This document shows positions 1-9,731 of a stretch of DNA of 64,000 bases, piece by piece. Position 1 is the stretch's first letter, and every line of letters starts with the position of its first letter. The translations under genes and the position numbers were made by a program. Source of the DNA: Kluyvera genomosp. 3 (GTDB lineage: Bacteria > Pseudomonadota > Gammaproteobacteria > Enterobacterales > Enterobacteriaceae). Location of the stretch: NCBI GenBank assembly GCA_002211745.1, contig CP022114.1, positions 2,140,645 through 2,204,644 on the forward strand. Direction: 5' to 3'. A model generated the notes under the pieces. That model saw only the letters and a program-made list of their open reading frames with translations. It made no database searches and was not told where the DNA came from.

Positions 1-243
1 ATCTGCTTTGGTAAAAGCGGCATCAGCACGTTGTTTAGCGTCGTCAGCTTTGGTAAAAGCATCATCTGCCTTCTGGCTGTTACCTGTAATCGCGTTCTCC
101 ACGGACTGGAACTGCTGGGTCACCGTTGTTGTGGTATTAGGGAGTATTACGCTATCGGAAGTGACAATTACTGCGTTAGCATGAGTGGATGTCAGTGCGG
201 CCAACACCGCGACGGCGATAATACTTTTACTTACGGACTGCAT
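1..243 (-). CDS. Exported adhesin-like coiled-coil protein, 5' part only
   Basis: This is the first 81 codons of a leftward gene that runs off the window. The protein opens with a Sec-type signal peptide (MQSVSKSIIAVAVLAALTST, cleavage probably after HANA), so it is exported. After a Thr-rich stretch it enters a heptad-like Ala/Asp/Lys repeat in which KADDAFTKADDA-type units recur from about residue 58, typical of the coiled-coil stalks of trimeric autotransporter adhesins or of small exported coiled-coil proteins. The ATG at 243 is preceded by AGGTAA. The C-terminal anchor that would decide between a YadA-like adhesin and a soluble periplasmic protein lies outside the window. Confidence 0.55.
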   Translation of the reverse strand, partial: MQSVSKSIIAVAVLAALTSTHANAVIVTSDSVILPNTTTTVTQQFQSVENAITGNSQKADDAFTKADDAKQRADAAFTKAD

Positions 244-516
244 AATGAGTTACCTGTCATTAACTGAATTTATTCGCCTGTTCTGGCGGTTTTATTTAGC
301 GAGTGGCAGGGGCGTACAGCAGCCCTGAGGTGTAATAACCTCAGCCACGATGTTTTGTGATTTATTATTTTTCTGACAAAACATTATTTCACCGAAAACA
401 GGCTGATATTGACCTGTTATCTGTGAGAGTGAATAAAAACGGGTTATTGTTTTTTATTCACTGTTAAATATTTAGCGATCGATCAATAGCGTCTCTGTCT
501 GATGCTATCTCTTTGT

Positions 517-723
517 TTATTCATGTGTTTCAATTCCATTGGCCTGATGTAGCATCAGCGCCTCGGTGATAATTTGTTGTTTACTCTTACGGGTTTGAAA
601 AGCCACCTCACGAACGTATTCGCAAAGGTCATCAGCGATGCGTGCGCTGAGCATAGTCAAACTGGCATTTTGTACTTCGCCGCGACGTCTGCGTTTCGCG
701 GGATATGTCCTGGTGTTGTTCAT
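517..723 (-). CDS. Ribbon-helix-helix DNA-binding protein (68 aa)
   Basis: A small basic protein with an N-terminal KRRRR run followed by a pattern typical of MetJ/Arc (CopG-like) ribbon-helix-helix proteins: a beta strand (ASLTMLSARI), then two helices ending in SKQQIITEALMLH. Such proteins bind operators as dimers. I chose the ATG at 723 because GAGGAA lies seven bases before it; an in-frame ATG at 735 has no Shine-Dalgarno sequence. No toxin gene adjoins it, so an antitoxin role is not supported. It may regulate the exported protein to its left, which has the same orientation about 270 bp downstream, but that is inference. Confidence 0.5.
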   Translation of the reverse strand: MNNTRTYPAKRRRRGEVQNASLTMLSARIADDLCEYVREVAFQTRKSKQQIITEALMLHQANGIETHE

Positions 724-786
724 GAGATTCCTCATGTAATCCGATTCATTATTTTTCTTCGTAAAATATGCAGGGGGAAAAAAGAC

Positions 787-930
787 ATGTCAATATTCGG
801 GAAACGCCGCTTATTTTGTATTAAAAACGTTAAGGTAATTGGTGATTATTATTTGTATATTCGAATGAAAGCCGAAGATGTGGGTTACGGAGAGAACATT
901 TTTTTTGAAACGATGGACCATAAAGGGTGA
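787..930 (+). CDS. Possible small ORF (47 aa), unknown
   Basis: An open frame of 47 codons starting MSIFGKRRLFCIKNVKVIGD and ending at 930. A GGGGG run lies about ten bases upstream of the ATG. The protein is basic at the N-terminus with alternating hydrophobic residues. It reads divergently from the ribbon-helix-helix gene. I recognise no family, and it could be chance coding in an AT-rich spacer. Confidence 0.22.
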   Translation: MSIFGKRRLFCIKNVKVIGDYYLYIRMKAEDVGYGENIFFETMDHKG

Positions 931-1523
931 GATAAAATCGCCCGGAGGACATTGGCTAACAGAAGGCGGGAGCGTAATAAATTGACATAAATATCAAGCC
1001 TGGCAGCCTATTACGATTTTGTGCGGAGTAGTGATGTACTTCACGTTTTATCAGGGGGATAGTCAGGAAATTTGAGTGATTATGCAGAGGGTGGCTGAAA
1101 GTATTCTTTCATAATCCGTTTACTAGTACAAAAGTATCCGCATTTCTCGCAACAGTTTCGTAAAGAAAGGTAAGATTGTGTGTCGTGAAAAGTGTCATAA
1201 AAATATGCGTAGTTTGATTGGGATCAATTAAGCGTGAAGGTATACATTGCTTTAAATGAGAACAGGAACATGATTATCGTTCGTAAATCAATCATTAGCA
1301 TGAGAAGTAGTGCGAATGTCGTTAATTTTATCGAATTTTCTGTTTTTATTTTGTATTGAAATTGTGGTTTTTGATTGCGTGATTGATTATTCATTTTAGA
1401 TACCGTTTTTTAGCGAAGCAGAATCATATAACCACGTTATTGGGCCAATAATTCGCGGCATAAACTAAGCGATATTGTTGGAGAACAGGCATCATGGCGT
1501 TTTACGCTTCATTATTTGCCTGA
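931..1523. other. AT-rich spacer without a recognisable gene
   Basis: About 590 bp between the small ORF and the end of hpxE. The sequence is AT-rich, especially 1080-1440, unlike the GC-rich hpx genes. I find no ORF with family features, no tRNA and no clear terminator hairpin. It marks the left border of the purine cluster. Confidence 0.5.
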
Positions 1524-2492
1524 CTACAAATCAATGCACAAATTGGCCGACCGACTGCGCGAGCAGCACAGGGCAATTTGCTGGCTACTGGCAGATTTCT
1601 CCGCCGCCGACTGCACAGAATCACGGTGGTCGACAATGCCCTCCACAACCGGCGTCAGGCAAGCGCCGCAAATCCCATTTCGCAGGAAAGTGGAACGGCC
1701 ACACCGTTCTCCTGGAGTACCTGAGCGATGGTTTTATTCGCGGGCACCGTCCAGCGTTCGCCCGACGAGGCCAGCGTCACGTTAAAGGTTTCACCGTCCT
1801 CCTCCGCACTGATGGAGGGGGCCAGCGGTTGAAACGCTTCACTGTGAATTTGCGCTGACGACCAGCCTTTTTCCACGGCGACCCTCCGCGCGGCCGCCAT
1901 GAAACCTTCCGGCCCACAGAGATAGATTGGCTGACCGGGCTCGACCCTCTCCAGCGCTTGCGCCAGATGCTGGCGGGCGCTGTTCCCTTCCTGGGAGCAG
2001 TGAATCGCGAATTGTTCTGCGCCGAATTGCTGCTGCAGTTCGCGAACAAACGCGCCCTGGGCGCGATTTTTCAGATAATAGTGCAGCCTAAACGGCACCC
2101 CCTCCGCATTCAGACGTAACGCCATCGCATACAGCGGCGTGATGCCTATCCGGCGGCCAGCAGCGTCACCGGCTCCAGCGCCTGGAGTGGAAACAGGTTG
2201 CGCGGAGGCGAAATCAGTAGCGTCTGTCCGGGCGTAGCTGCTGGTGGATATAACGCGAGCCGCCGCGTGAGGTGTTTTCCTGCGCCACGCAAATCAGATA
2301 GCCGTCGTCGGCGTTTCCTGCGCCGGTGAGCGAATACTGGCGGATAATCCCGCAGGGCAGGTGCACGTCGATATGCGCACCGGGCTGCCAGGCGGGCAGC
2401 GGCTGGCCGTTTTCGGCCACCAGTCGGATCGCCAGATTCTGTTCTCCCTGACGCCAGAGACCCTCAACGACCACCTTTAAGACATCATTCAT
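1524..2492 (-). CDS. hpxE: HpxE, ferredoxin-type reductase of the HpxDE oxygenase
   Basis: HpxE is the electron-transfer partner of the Rieske oxygenase HpxD; the pair hydroxylates hypoxanthine in the Klebsiella purine pathway. The protein resembles vanillate demethylase reductases: a flavin domain with RQYSLTGA near residue 70, a pyridine-nucleotide domain with YLCGPEGFM, and a C-terminal plant-type [2Fe-2S] domain (SCEMG, then CGAC, ending in a C-S-R-S-R motif). The ATG at 2492 follows GGAG and lies 13 bp after the hpxD stop, so hpxDE is an operon. Three single-base losses break the frame, near 2235, 2152 and 1667; the last falls inside the [2Fe-2S] motif. Restoring one base at each gives a continuous family-like protein ending in NLCIDL at 1524. 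Confidence 0.8.
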
Positions 2493-2505
2493 TCTGGCTC
2501 TCCAC

Positions 2506-3542
2506 TTAGACGAGGAAAAAGTCACCGAAGCCCATTTTCTTCAACCCACGGCGGTAGGCGATGGAGCTACGGTCGGCGGGAATATGCGCTTCGAGGGTTA
2601 AATCCAGCGGCAGTTTCTCAGGCCGCTGGCTCTCAACCATCAGCCGGTCCTCCTCAAACACGCGCAGGTTAAAGGCGTGCACGTCTTCCACCGGCACATG
2701 CAGGTCGAAGTTACGGGCGATGGGAGCAAACATGCGGGTGACGCGCGCGGAAACCGGCGAGGCGGCATTCATAATCACCAGCCTGGCGTCACCGGGAAAA
2801 TGAATCGTCAGGGTGGCGGTAAACGGCATATGCATCTCGAAATGGCGTAGCCAGCGGAAGCCTTCCGGGGCGCGAAAATCGGCGCTGGCGGGATAGTTGC
2901 CCACCGAGCTCCAGTAATCGGCAATGAAACCGAACGTTGTCTCCTGAGGGCTGTAGTCGGGCACCAGCTGATTTTCCGGGTCGGCGAAGGTGCCGGTATG
3001 GATCCAGGCGAAATGCGCGACATCGAGAAAGCCTTCCACCTGGCGGCCCGCAAAGCCGTTGACCTCAAAGGCCGGGCAGTTGATCTGCTGAAATCCCTCG
3101 TCATGCCAGTGCGGCATGACCGGCAACGGCTGTGGATTTTCCGGGTCGAAGGCCAGACAGGTCCAGATCAGCCCATAGCGTTCTTCCACCGCAAAATGGG
3201 TGAGATTGAGTTTTGCCGGTACCGGTTGGTCGGGGCTGGAAGGGATGCGGTTGCAGCGGCCATCTTCGCCGAAGCGCAGGCCGTGGTACGGGCAGACGAT
3301 CCCTTCTTCATCATGAAAGCCCAGCGTCAACGGCACGCCGCGATGGGGCAGGCATCCCGTGCCACCACGACCTGGCCCTTTATACGATAGATAACCAACG
3401 GCTCATCAAGCAGGGTGGCTTTCACCGGGGCCGGGCCAATGTCGCAGGCGCGGGCGACCGGGTGCCAGCATTGCGCCAGGCGCAGCCAATCCTCGGGTTC
3501 AAAGCTGCAATGGGCGGGTGGGGCAATAGACGGTTGGTGCAT
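2506..3542 (-). CDS. hpxD: HpxD, Rieske non-heme iron oxygenase subunit
   Basis: HpxD is the catalytic oxygenase subunit that acts on hypoxanthine together with HpxE. The N-terminal Rieske centre is visible as CPHRG (after frame repair) followed by CPYHGLRFGEDG; the mononuclear iron site follows as DVAHFAWIHTGTF. Length, about 345 aa, fits the vanillate O-demethylase oxygenase family. The ATG at 3542 is preceded by GGAG. One base is missing near 3347, where a run of five C, expected from CPH, reads as four; this breaks the gene between the two cysteine pairs of the Rieske motif. The gene diverges from hpxR, its likely LysR activator. Confidence 0.85.
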
Positions 3543-3586
3543 GGCGTTCTCCGGCTCACAAAAATAACTGTTTAATTGTTGTGAGA

Positions 3587-3601
3587 ATATTGTTGCCATA
3601 T
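3587..3601. promoter_or_regulatory. Candidate NAC site upstream of hpxDE
   Basis: The sequence ATATTGTTGCCATAT fits the ATA-N9-TAT pattern bound by the nitrogen assimilation control protein NAC. It lies 45 bp upstream of the hpxD start in the divergent hpxD-hpxR spacer. No sigma-54 promoter is visible on the hpxDE side, so NAC control of a sigma-70 promoter is the simpler reading. The motif is short and could occur by chance. Confidence 0.4.
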
Positions 3602-3665
3602 TAGGGTGTTGACATCCATCGCCATTAATTCACTTAACCGTTGCAAAAAAGAGAACAGGTAAAGG

Positions 3666-4574
3666 ATGAGTCCATTTTCACGATTTGCGCTCTATTTTGT
3701 CGAAGTGGCGCGCTGCGGCAGCCTGCGACGCGCGGCAGAAAAACTGCATATTTCCGCCTCCGCCATTAACCGACAAATCCTGCAGGCCGAAGAGACGTTC
3801 GGTACGCCGTTGTTTGAGCGTTTACCGGAAGGGCTGCGCATGACCACCGCTGGCGAGCTGCTGTACGATAATCTGCTGCGTTGGCAAAAGGAGTTTCATC
3901 TCACGCGACAAAAGTTTGATGAGCTACAGGGGTTAAAGCGCGGCAACGTCAGCGTGGGAATGGTGCAGGCGCTGGCAGAGGGGAGTTTTGCCGCCGCGCT
4001 GGCGGATATCATTACCGACTGGCCGTGGCTGGAGTTAAACCTGCAGGTCTCCGATAGCCACACCGTCAGCCAGAAGGTACGCCTGGCGGATCTCGACTTT
4101 GGCCTGATTCTCGACCCGGAAGGTCAGGCCGGGCTAAGCGTGCTGGCGTTTGCCGAGCTGGCGATGGGCGTCGTGATGCGCCCGGATCATCCGCTGGCGC
4201 GCGCCGAAAACGTATCTTTGGGTCAGCTCAGCGAAGAGCGGCATATTGTGCCCGGCGCGCCGTTGATTGTGCATGAACGGGTGGCGATGCTCTATCGGCA
4301 GCACGATTTGTTTCCGGCCAACAGCATTGGCTGCAACGATATCCGGCTGATTAAATCGCTGGTACTGAAAGGCAGCGGCGTGACGATCCTCAGCCGGCTT
4401 GACGTGCTGGATGAGGTCAAACAAGGTCTGCTGGCGTTTGTTCCGCTGCGCAATAAGCAACTGAGACCGCTTACGCTGGCCTTATGTACCGCCCCTTCAC
4501 GCCAGCTTTCGCGTCCGGCGCAAAGGGTGATTCAGAAGCTCACTGCGGTGATGGAGGCGATGCAGACAAGCTGA
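3666..4574 (+). CDS. hpxR: HpxR, LysR-type regulator of hpxDE
   Basis: A 302-residue LysR-family regulator. The N-terminal winged helix-turn-helix is clear (SLRRAAEKLHISASAINRQI), followed by the usual linker helix and a two-lobed co-inducer domain. It is transcribed divergently from hpxDE, the standard layout for a LysR activator and its target. An AGG lies just before the ATG. The co-inducer is probably a purine such as hypoxanthine; this comes from the pathway, not from visible residues. The frame is intact. Confidence 0.85.
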   Translation: MSPFSRFALYFVEVARCGSLRRAAEKLHISASAINRQILQAEETFGTPLFERLPEGLRMTTAGELLYDNLLRWQKEFHLTRQKFDELQGLKRGNVSVGMVQALAEGSFAAALADIITDWPWLELNLQVSDSHTVSQKVRLADLDFGLILDPEGQAGLSVLAFAELAMGVVMRPDHPLARAENVSLGQLSEERHIVPGAPLIVHERVAMLYRQHDLFPANSIGCNDIRLIKSLVLKGSGVTILSRLDVLDEVKQGLLAFVPLRNKQLRPLTLALCTAPSRQLSRPAQRVIQKLTAVMEAMQTS

Positions 4575-4591
4575 AGGAGCCGCTGGCCCGG

Positions 4592-5744
4592 TTAGCCTAA
4601 CGGGCCGCCCTGAATGGTTTCGCACAGGCCGTTAATAATGCGCTCACCGGTTTCGGTTTTTAACTCCTCATACCAGGCTTGCGTTTGCAGCATATTTTTG
4701 CCGTGAGTGACGTCGCAGCGCTTACGCGCCTTCAACACCAGATCGCGCACCCGGTCGCAGCGCAGCGCTTCGTACTGACGCAGCGTGCTGACGATGTCGC
4801 GGCTGTGGCGGAACAGATCGCCGAGAACGACAGCGTCTTCCAGCGCCGCGCAGCCGCCCTGGCCGATATCCGGCGTGGTGCTGTGTCCGGCATCACCGAG
4901 CAGCGCCACTTTGCCGCGCACCAGCCGGTCAAACGGTTCGATATCATGAATTTCAATGCGGTTGGTGGTCTGCGGATCCAGCGCGGCAATCAGCTTCTGT
5001 ACCGGCGGTGCCCAACCGCTGAAGTAGCGGTGCAGATCGGCGCGCAGGGTACTGCGATCTTCGGCAAGCCCCGGCGGCAGCGGGACATCGAAGAAAAAGT
5101 AGAAGCGACCAGCGGAAACCGGCATCAGCGAGACGCGTTTTCCCTCGCCAACAAAGGTGGTCCATTGATTGCCCGGCGCAATCTCCTCATCAATGTCGAC
5201 CAGACCGTTCCAGTTCACATAGCCCGCGTAACGGCGTTCGGGGTATAGCCCAGCACCCAGGGGCGCAGCGCCGAATGGCTCCCGTCAGCGGCAATCAGAA
5301 AGTCGCCTTCAGCCTGCGTGCCGTCGGTAAACCAGACGCGGACGCCGTCGTCATCTTCTTCGCAGCGGACAACGCGTTTGCCGAACTGCACGGCGTCGCG
5401 GCCCCAGAAGTCGAGCATTTCACGCTGCAATTCGGCGCGGGAAACCGGGCAGGGACGGCCACCGGTGCGTGCCACCAGCGGCGCAAGGCTGAACTGGGTG
5501 AGGGTTTCACCGCGCAGATACTCCTTATAAGCCAGAAAATGCATCGGGCCGCCGTAGTTTTCAATAATCTCGCCCATCCCAGATGCTGCATGCACTTCAC
5601 GCCGTTCGGCCAGATGGAAATGGCCGCGCCGACCGGCTTAATTTCTTTTACCGCTTCAAAAACGTCACATTCGATTCCCGCATTTTTCAGCGCGACCGCC
5701 GCGCTCAGCCCGCCAATTCCACCGCCAATGATCAATGCTTTCAT
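4592..5744 (-). CDS. hpxO: HpxO, FAD-dependent urate hydroxylase
   Basis: HpxO oxidises urate to 5-hydroxyisourate using FAD and NADH, in the place of a uricase. The N-terminus has the Rossmann dinucleotide motif GGGIGGLSAAVAL, then the family sequence PVGAAISIWPNGVKCMQHLGW; the second FAD motif GDAGHSTTPDIGQGG sits about two thirds along. With two lost bases (near 5590 and 5222) restored, the gene encodes 384 aa, the length I recall for Klebsiella HpxO. The product feeds HpxT and HpxQ, encoded in the divergent hpxPQT operon. A sigma-54 type promoter lies 35 bp upstream. Confidence 0.88.
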
Positions 5745-5778
5745 TTACATCTCCTTTACCTGTGTCGTGAAGGCATTC

Positions 5779-5794
5779 AGCAATTTGCGTACCA
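5779..5794 (-). promoter_or_regulatory. Sigma-54 type promoter for hpxO
   Basis: On the minus strand TGGTACGCAAATTGCT matches the -24/-12 consensus TGGCAC-N5-TTGCW at all but one position, with exact GG-to-GC spacing. Transcription would start about 24 bases before the hpxO ATG. An NtrC-type box lies about 85 bp upstream of that start. Confidence 0.65.
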
Positions 5795-5845
5795 CAATGG
5801 CGAAGACGCGGATTTGGCGGGTTTGCGGGGAAGTGGGCAATGGGG

Positions 5846-5862
5846 TGCACAAATTAGGTGCA
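5846..5862. promoter_or_regulatory. NtrC (GlnG) binding site
   Basis: TGCACAAATTAGGTGCA closely matches the NtrC consensus TGCACCAAAATGGTGCA in length and both half-sites. It sits between the divergent hpxO and hpxP genes, where it could act as enhancer for the sigma-54 promoters on both sides. Confidence 0.65.
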
Positions 5863-6033
5863 TATTGGCGTTTTTGTTGCCTTTTTGTGAATCAATAATT
5901 TCTCCATTGGCTTAATGGAATCGAAAGTTTCACTGGCTTGCCCTCGCTGGCTTCGGGAGATCATGGGATGTATTTTTTATATCTCATTGTAAATAATGAA
6001 AAAGATTAAATGTTGCGAAAGTGTAATTGGTTT

Positions 6034-6049
6034 TGGCCTGTTTTATGCA
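6034..6049 (+). promoter_or_regulatory. Sigma-54 type promoter for hpxPQT
   Basis: TGGCCTGTTTTATGCA has the invariant GG and GC of a -24/-12 promoter ten bases apart and keeps TGGC and TGCA. A start about twelve bases downstream would give a short leader before the hpxP ATG at 6088. A second possible match, TGGCGTTTTTGTTGCC at 5866-5881, has correct spacing but would leave a leader of about 200 bases and almost abuts the NtrC box. Confidence 0.5.
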
Positions 6050-6087
6050 GTAGCCACTGCACGCTTACTCGCAATGGATGAACGATC

Positions 6088-7465
6088 ATGTCAGATGAAA
6101 AGAACGGGGTTTACTGTACGGCCTTGAGCAGCGCATTCCGCCGCTTCCGGCCTTTTTCAGCGCGTTGCAGCACGTGCTTGCCGGTCTGGTGGGCATTATC
6201 ACGCCGCCGTTGATTATCGGCGCGACCTTAGGATTGGGGAATGGCTACCCTATTTGATCAGTATGTCTTTGCTGGCTTCGGGATAGGCACCTTTTTGCAA
6301 TCTAACCGGGTGTGGGGGATTGGCGCCGGAATGATCTGTATGCAGGGCACCAGCTTTGCGTTTCTCGGGTCGCCATTGCCGGCGGTATGTGGGTTAAAGG
6401 GCAGGGCGGCACGCCGCAGGACATTATGGCCATGCTGTTTGGCGTCAACTTTGTTGCCGCGCTGGTGCCTTGCATTGTCAGTCGTTTTATCGAACCGCTG
6501 AAGCGTATTTTTACGCCAGTGATTACCGGCAGCGTGATTGCGCTGATTGGCATCAGCCTGATTAAAGTCAGCATTATTAACTGGTGCGGCGGCGAGCAGG
6601 CAAAAGCGTTTGGCAGCATGAGCAATATTACGCTGGGGCGGTAACGCTGGCGACGATTGTGCTGCTGAGCTGCCTGAAAAACCGCTGGCTGCGTCTCTCT
6701 TCCGTGGTCATCGGCATTGCCGTTGGCTGCCTGGCCGCGGCGCTGAGCGGGATGTTCCAGCTAAAAGGCGTGGGCGAGGTCTGGTTCCGTCTGCCGCAAC
6801 TGTTCCCGTTCGGTTTCCAGTTCAACGGCGCGATTTTCTTGCCAATTGCGCTGGTTTCGCTGGTCTGTATTCTGGAGGCTGTTGGTGACCTGACGGCAAA
6901 CTGCCTGATCTCACAGCAGTCCATTGATGATGGCGCCTTCCGTTCGCGGCTGAAGGGCGGCATTCTGGCCGATGGGATTAGCTGCATGGTGGCGGCGATG
7001 CTGTGCGCGTTCCCCAATACCACGTTTGCGCAAAACAACGGCGTGATTCAGATGACCGGCGTCGCCAGCCGCTACGTTGGGCGTTACATTGGGGTTATCT
7101 TAATTCTGCTCGGCCTGTTCCCGCCGTTTGGCGAAATCCTGCGTCAGATTCCGGCGCCGGTATTAGGCGGCGCGACGATGGTTATGTTCGGTTGCGTCGT
7201 GGCGGCGGGAATTCGCATTATTACCCAGAAGCCGCTGACCCGCCGCGATATGCTGATTGTTGGGCTGGCATTTGGTTTTGGTCTGGGGATTGAAGCCGTA
7301 CCGGCGTTTCTGGCCCACTTCCCGCCGATGGTGGAGAACTTGTTTGGTTCTGCCGCTACCAGCGGCGGCCTGGTGGCGATTGTCCTCAATCTGATTATTC
7401 CTGAAGAGAAAGCCCCGCAGGAGAGCACCACAAGGAGCCGCGATGATCGCGCTGAATCACTTTAA
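6088..7465 (+). CDS. hpxP: HpxP, NCS2-type purine permease
   Basis: An inner-membrane nucleobase permease of the NCS2 (UraA/XanQ/PucJ-like) family, probably importing urate, xanthine or related purines. Family features are the QHVLAGLVGIITPPLI segment in helix 1, the GIGTFLQ segment and long hydrophobic helices throughout. The reading is broken at about five sites (near 6105, 6238, 6280, 6373 and 6641), each repaired by adding one base, mostly in G/C runs; the repaired protein is about 460 aa. The end overlaps the hpxQ start by 23 bp, indicating translational coupling. It diverges from hpxO and has its own sigma-54 promoter. Confidence 0.82.
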
Positions 7466-7943
7466 TCAATTAAGCGGCACGGAGGCCGCTTCACTGTTAG
7501 CACCTTGCGTGGCCATTCCTGGCTGGGCCGCCACGCTGGCCGCCGGGCGACCCTGGCGCTCACGTGAGCAGCTATTCAATACCGCGCAGCAGTTGATGGA
7601 GAACTGGGGTGAAGCCGAACTGACGCAGGCCCTAAGCGCCCATCCGCGCATCGGCGAGAAACCCACGGGCGAACAGGCGCACGCGGCGCTGTCACGCCAG
7701 GAACAGGGGAATGTGGACGATCGCGATGCACAGCTCGCACAGGCGCTGAAAGCGGGCAACGCCCGCTACGAAGCGCGCTTCGGTCGGGTGTTTTTAATTC
7801 GCGCGAAAGGGCGCAGTGGGGAAGACATTTTAGCGGCGCTGACGCGGCGTTTGCAGAATAGCGAGCGCGATGAGGCGCAGGAAGCCTTAGCGCAGCTGCG
7901 TGAAATTACGTTATTAAGACTGGAAGGAGTAATTGGCGAATGA
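7443..7943 (+). CDS. hpxQ: HpxQ, OHCU decarboxylase
   Basis: HpxQ decarboxylates 2-oxo-4-hydroxy-4-carboxy-5-ureidoimidazoline to S-allantoin, the third step after urate oxidation. The 166-residue protein has the all-helical family pattern and the conserved AHPRIGEK motif around the catalytic histidine, plus the GRSGEDILAAL segment near the C-terminus. An AAGGAG sequence precedes the ATG. It overlaps hpxP upstream and hpxT downstream (ATGA overlap), so hpxPQT is one operon. The frame is intact. Confidence 0.9.
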   Translation: MIALNHFNQLSGTEAASLLAPCVAIPGWAATLAAGRPWRSREQLFNTAQQLMENWGEAELTQALSAHPRIGEKPTGEQAHAALSRQEQGNVDDRDAQLAQALKAGNARYEARFGRVFLIRAKGRSGEDILAALTRRLQNSERDEAQEALAQLREITLLRLEGVIGE

Positions 7944-8265
7944 GTACCTTGAGCACGCATATTCTGGATGTCTCGACCGGCCAACCGGCGCAGGGCGTCA
8001 GGGTGACGCTGGGCGGGATGGCGCCGCGATTGCCCATGGCGTGACCGATGAGCATGGACGTATTGGCGCACTCAACGACGGTCCGCTGACGGCGGGAAAC
8101 TATCGGCTGACGGCGGAAATCGGCGACTGGTTCGCCGCCCGCGGGCGCGAGACGTTGTACCTGAGTGCGCAAATCGATTTTGTTATCCGCGAGGTGGCGG
8201 ACGATCACTACCATCTGCCGTTTTTAATTGCCCCAGGCGGCTGGTCCACCTATCGCGGTAGCTGA
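7940..8265 (+). CDS. hpxT: HpxT, 5-hydroxyisourate hydrolase
   Basis: HpxT hydrolyses 5-hydroxyisourate to OHCU. It belongs to the transthyretin-related family and ends in the diagnostic tetrapeptide YRGS. The N-terminus STHILDVSTGQPAQGV supplies the active-site histidine. The ATG at 7940 overlaps the hpxQ stop by four bases. One base is lost near 8007, where a GGCCGG-like sequence reads GGCGG; repair gives the expected protein of about 108 aa. Its last 16 bp overlap the tail of the convergent hpxC. Confidence 0.9.
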
Positions 8266-9631
8266 TGCTGAGCCTGTTTTCCCGGCGTCGCGAATGACGC
8301 CGGGAGCGGATTATTCCTCTGCTGCATTCCCCACACGCGTTCGCCGTTGACCCATGTTTCACTGATATTGCGTTCATCGCCCAACGTCATCAGGACAAAC
8401 AGCTGTTCATAGATATCTTTGCACCGTTCGCTGCGCAGCCGCTGTAGCGGCGTCACCGCCGGATCGATGACCACGAAATCGGCCTCTTTACCGGGATGAA
8501 AATTACCAATGTGATCATCCAGACGCAGGGCGTGCGCGCCGCCAAGCGTGGCATGGTAAAACGCTTCGCTGGCGCGCAGACGATAGCTCTGGAGCTGGCT
8601 GACTTTGTAGGCCTCACCCAGCGTTCGCAGCATGCTGAAGGTGGTACCTGCCCCCACATCGCTGCCGATACCCATGCGCACCTGGTGATGCCAGCAGGTT
8701 GGCAGGCGGAACAGGCCGCTGCCCAGAAACAGATTTGACGTCGGGCAAAACGCCACCGCCGAACCGGTATCGTGCAGACACTGCCACTCCGCGTCCGCGA
8801 GGTGAATGGCGTGGGCAAACACGCTGCGTGGGCCGGTTAACTGGTAGTGATGGTAGACGTCGAGGTAGTGTTCATGCTCCGGCCACAGGTTTTTGACCCA
8901 GGCGATTTCGTTGAGGTTTTCGCTCAGATGGGTGTGCAGCCAGGTGTCCGGAAACTCTTCGCGCAGTTGCTGCACCGCCGCCAGCAGCGCGGGCGTGGAG
9001 GTTGGCGCGAAGCGCGGCGTAATGGCATAGCCCAGGCGGCCACGCTGGTGCCAGCGTTGTATCAGCTCGCGGGTTTGCCGATAGCTCTGTTCCGCGCTTT
9101 CGCTGAGATACTCCGGCGCGTGGCGATCCATCATCACCTTTCCGGCCAGCAGACGCATATTCAAACGCAGCGCTTCGCTAAACAGCGCATCCACCGACTC
9201 CGGATGCAGGGTACAAAATACCAGCGCGGTAGTGGTGCCGTGGCTGAGCAACTGGCTCACAAAAAAGCGGGCGATCTCTGCGGCATAGTCGGCATCAGCA
9301 AACTGACGTTCAACGGGAAAGGTATAGGTGGTCAGCCACTCAAGCAGCTGTTCGCCGAAAGCCCCGATCATTTCCGTTTGCGGATAGTGGACGTGGGCAT
9401 CGACAAAGCCCGGCAGCAGCAGCTTACCGCGCAGGTCGCGATAGCCCGTTAGCGGATGCAGATATTGCTCGGCTTCCTGCCAGGGAGCAGCGCGTGAATG
9501 CGGCCATCGCGCAGAAACAGCACGCCATCGTCCAGATAGCGGGCGTGGCTGGCGATATCGTCCGCGCTGTCGGCGACAGCGGCGATATCAAAAAAGGCGC
9601 CGCGCAGGGCGACGGAGTAGTCAATCATCAT
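8250..9631 (-). CDS. hpxC: HpxC, guanine deaminase
   Basis: Guanine deaminase converts guanine to xanthine and ammonia, feeding guanine into the urate pathway. It is a zinc amidohydrolase. The N-terminal metal motif after frame repair is PGFVDAHVHYPQTEMIG; the later motifs are TWLHTHLSEN, SVFAHAIHL and the aspartate in GIGSDVGAG. The FCTLHPES segment is also family-typical. The ATG at 9631 follows AAGG. One C is missing near 9487, just upstream of the metal motif. It lies downstream of the NCS1 permease in the same orientation, so import and deamination are probably co-transcribed. Confidence 0.88.
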
Positions 9632-9731
9632 AGCTGCCTTGTGGGTGCGCGAAGGAGAGAGAAAATCAGCAAAATTAATGCCAGTTTGCAGGAAAATACG
9701 CCGCGACAGGACGCCGCGGCGTACGCATTCA

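Noticed and set aside
574-930. A 118-codon plus-strand frame covering the ribbon-helix-helix gene
   Set aside because: Its first half is the antisense of a better-supported gene; only the part from 787 has its own start and was kept as a low-confidence small ORF.
1475-1858. Plus-strand frames opposite the end of hpxE
   Set aside because: They are antisense to the conserved ferredoxin domain of HpxE and have no ribosome site or family features.
5866-5881. TGGCGTTTTTGTTGCC as the hpxP sigma-54 promoter
   Set aside because: Spacing is right, but it nearly abuts the NtrC box and would leave a leader of about 200 bases; the match at 6034 fits better. It could still be a secondary promoter.
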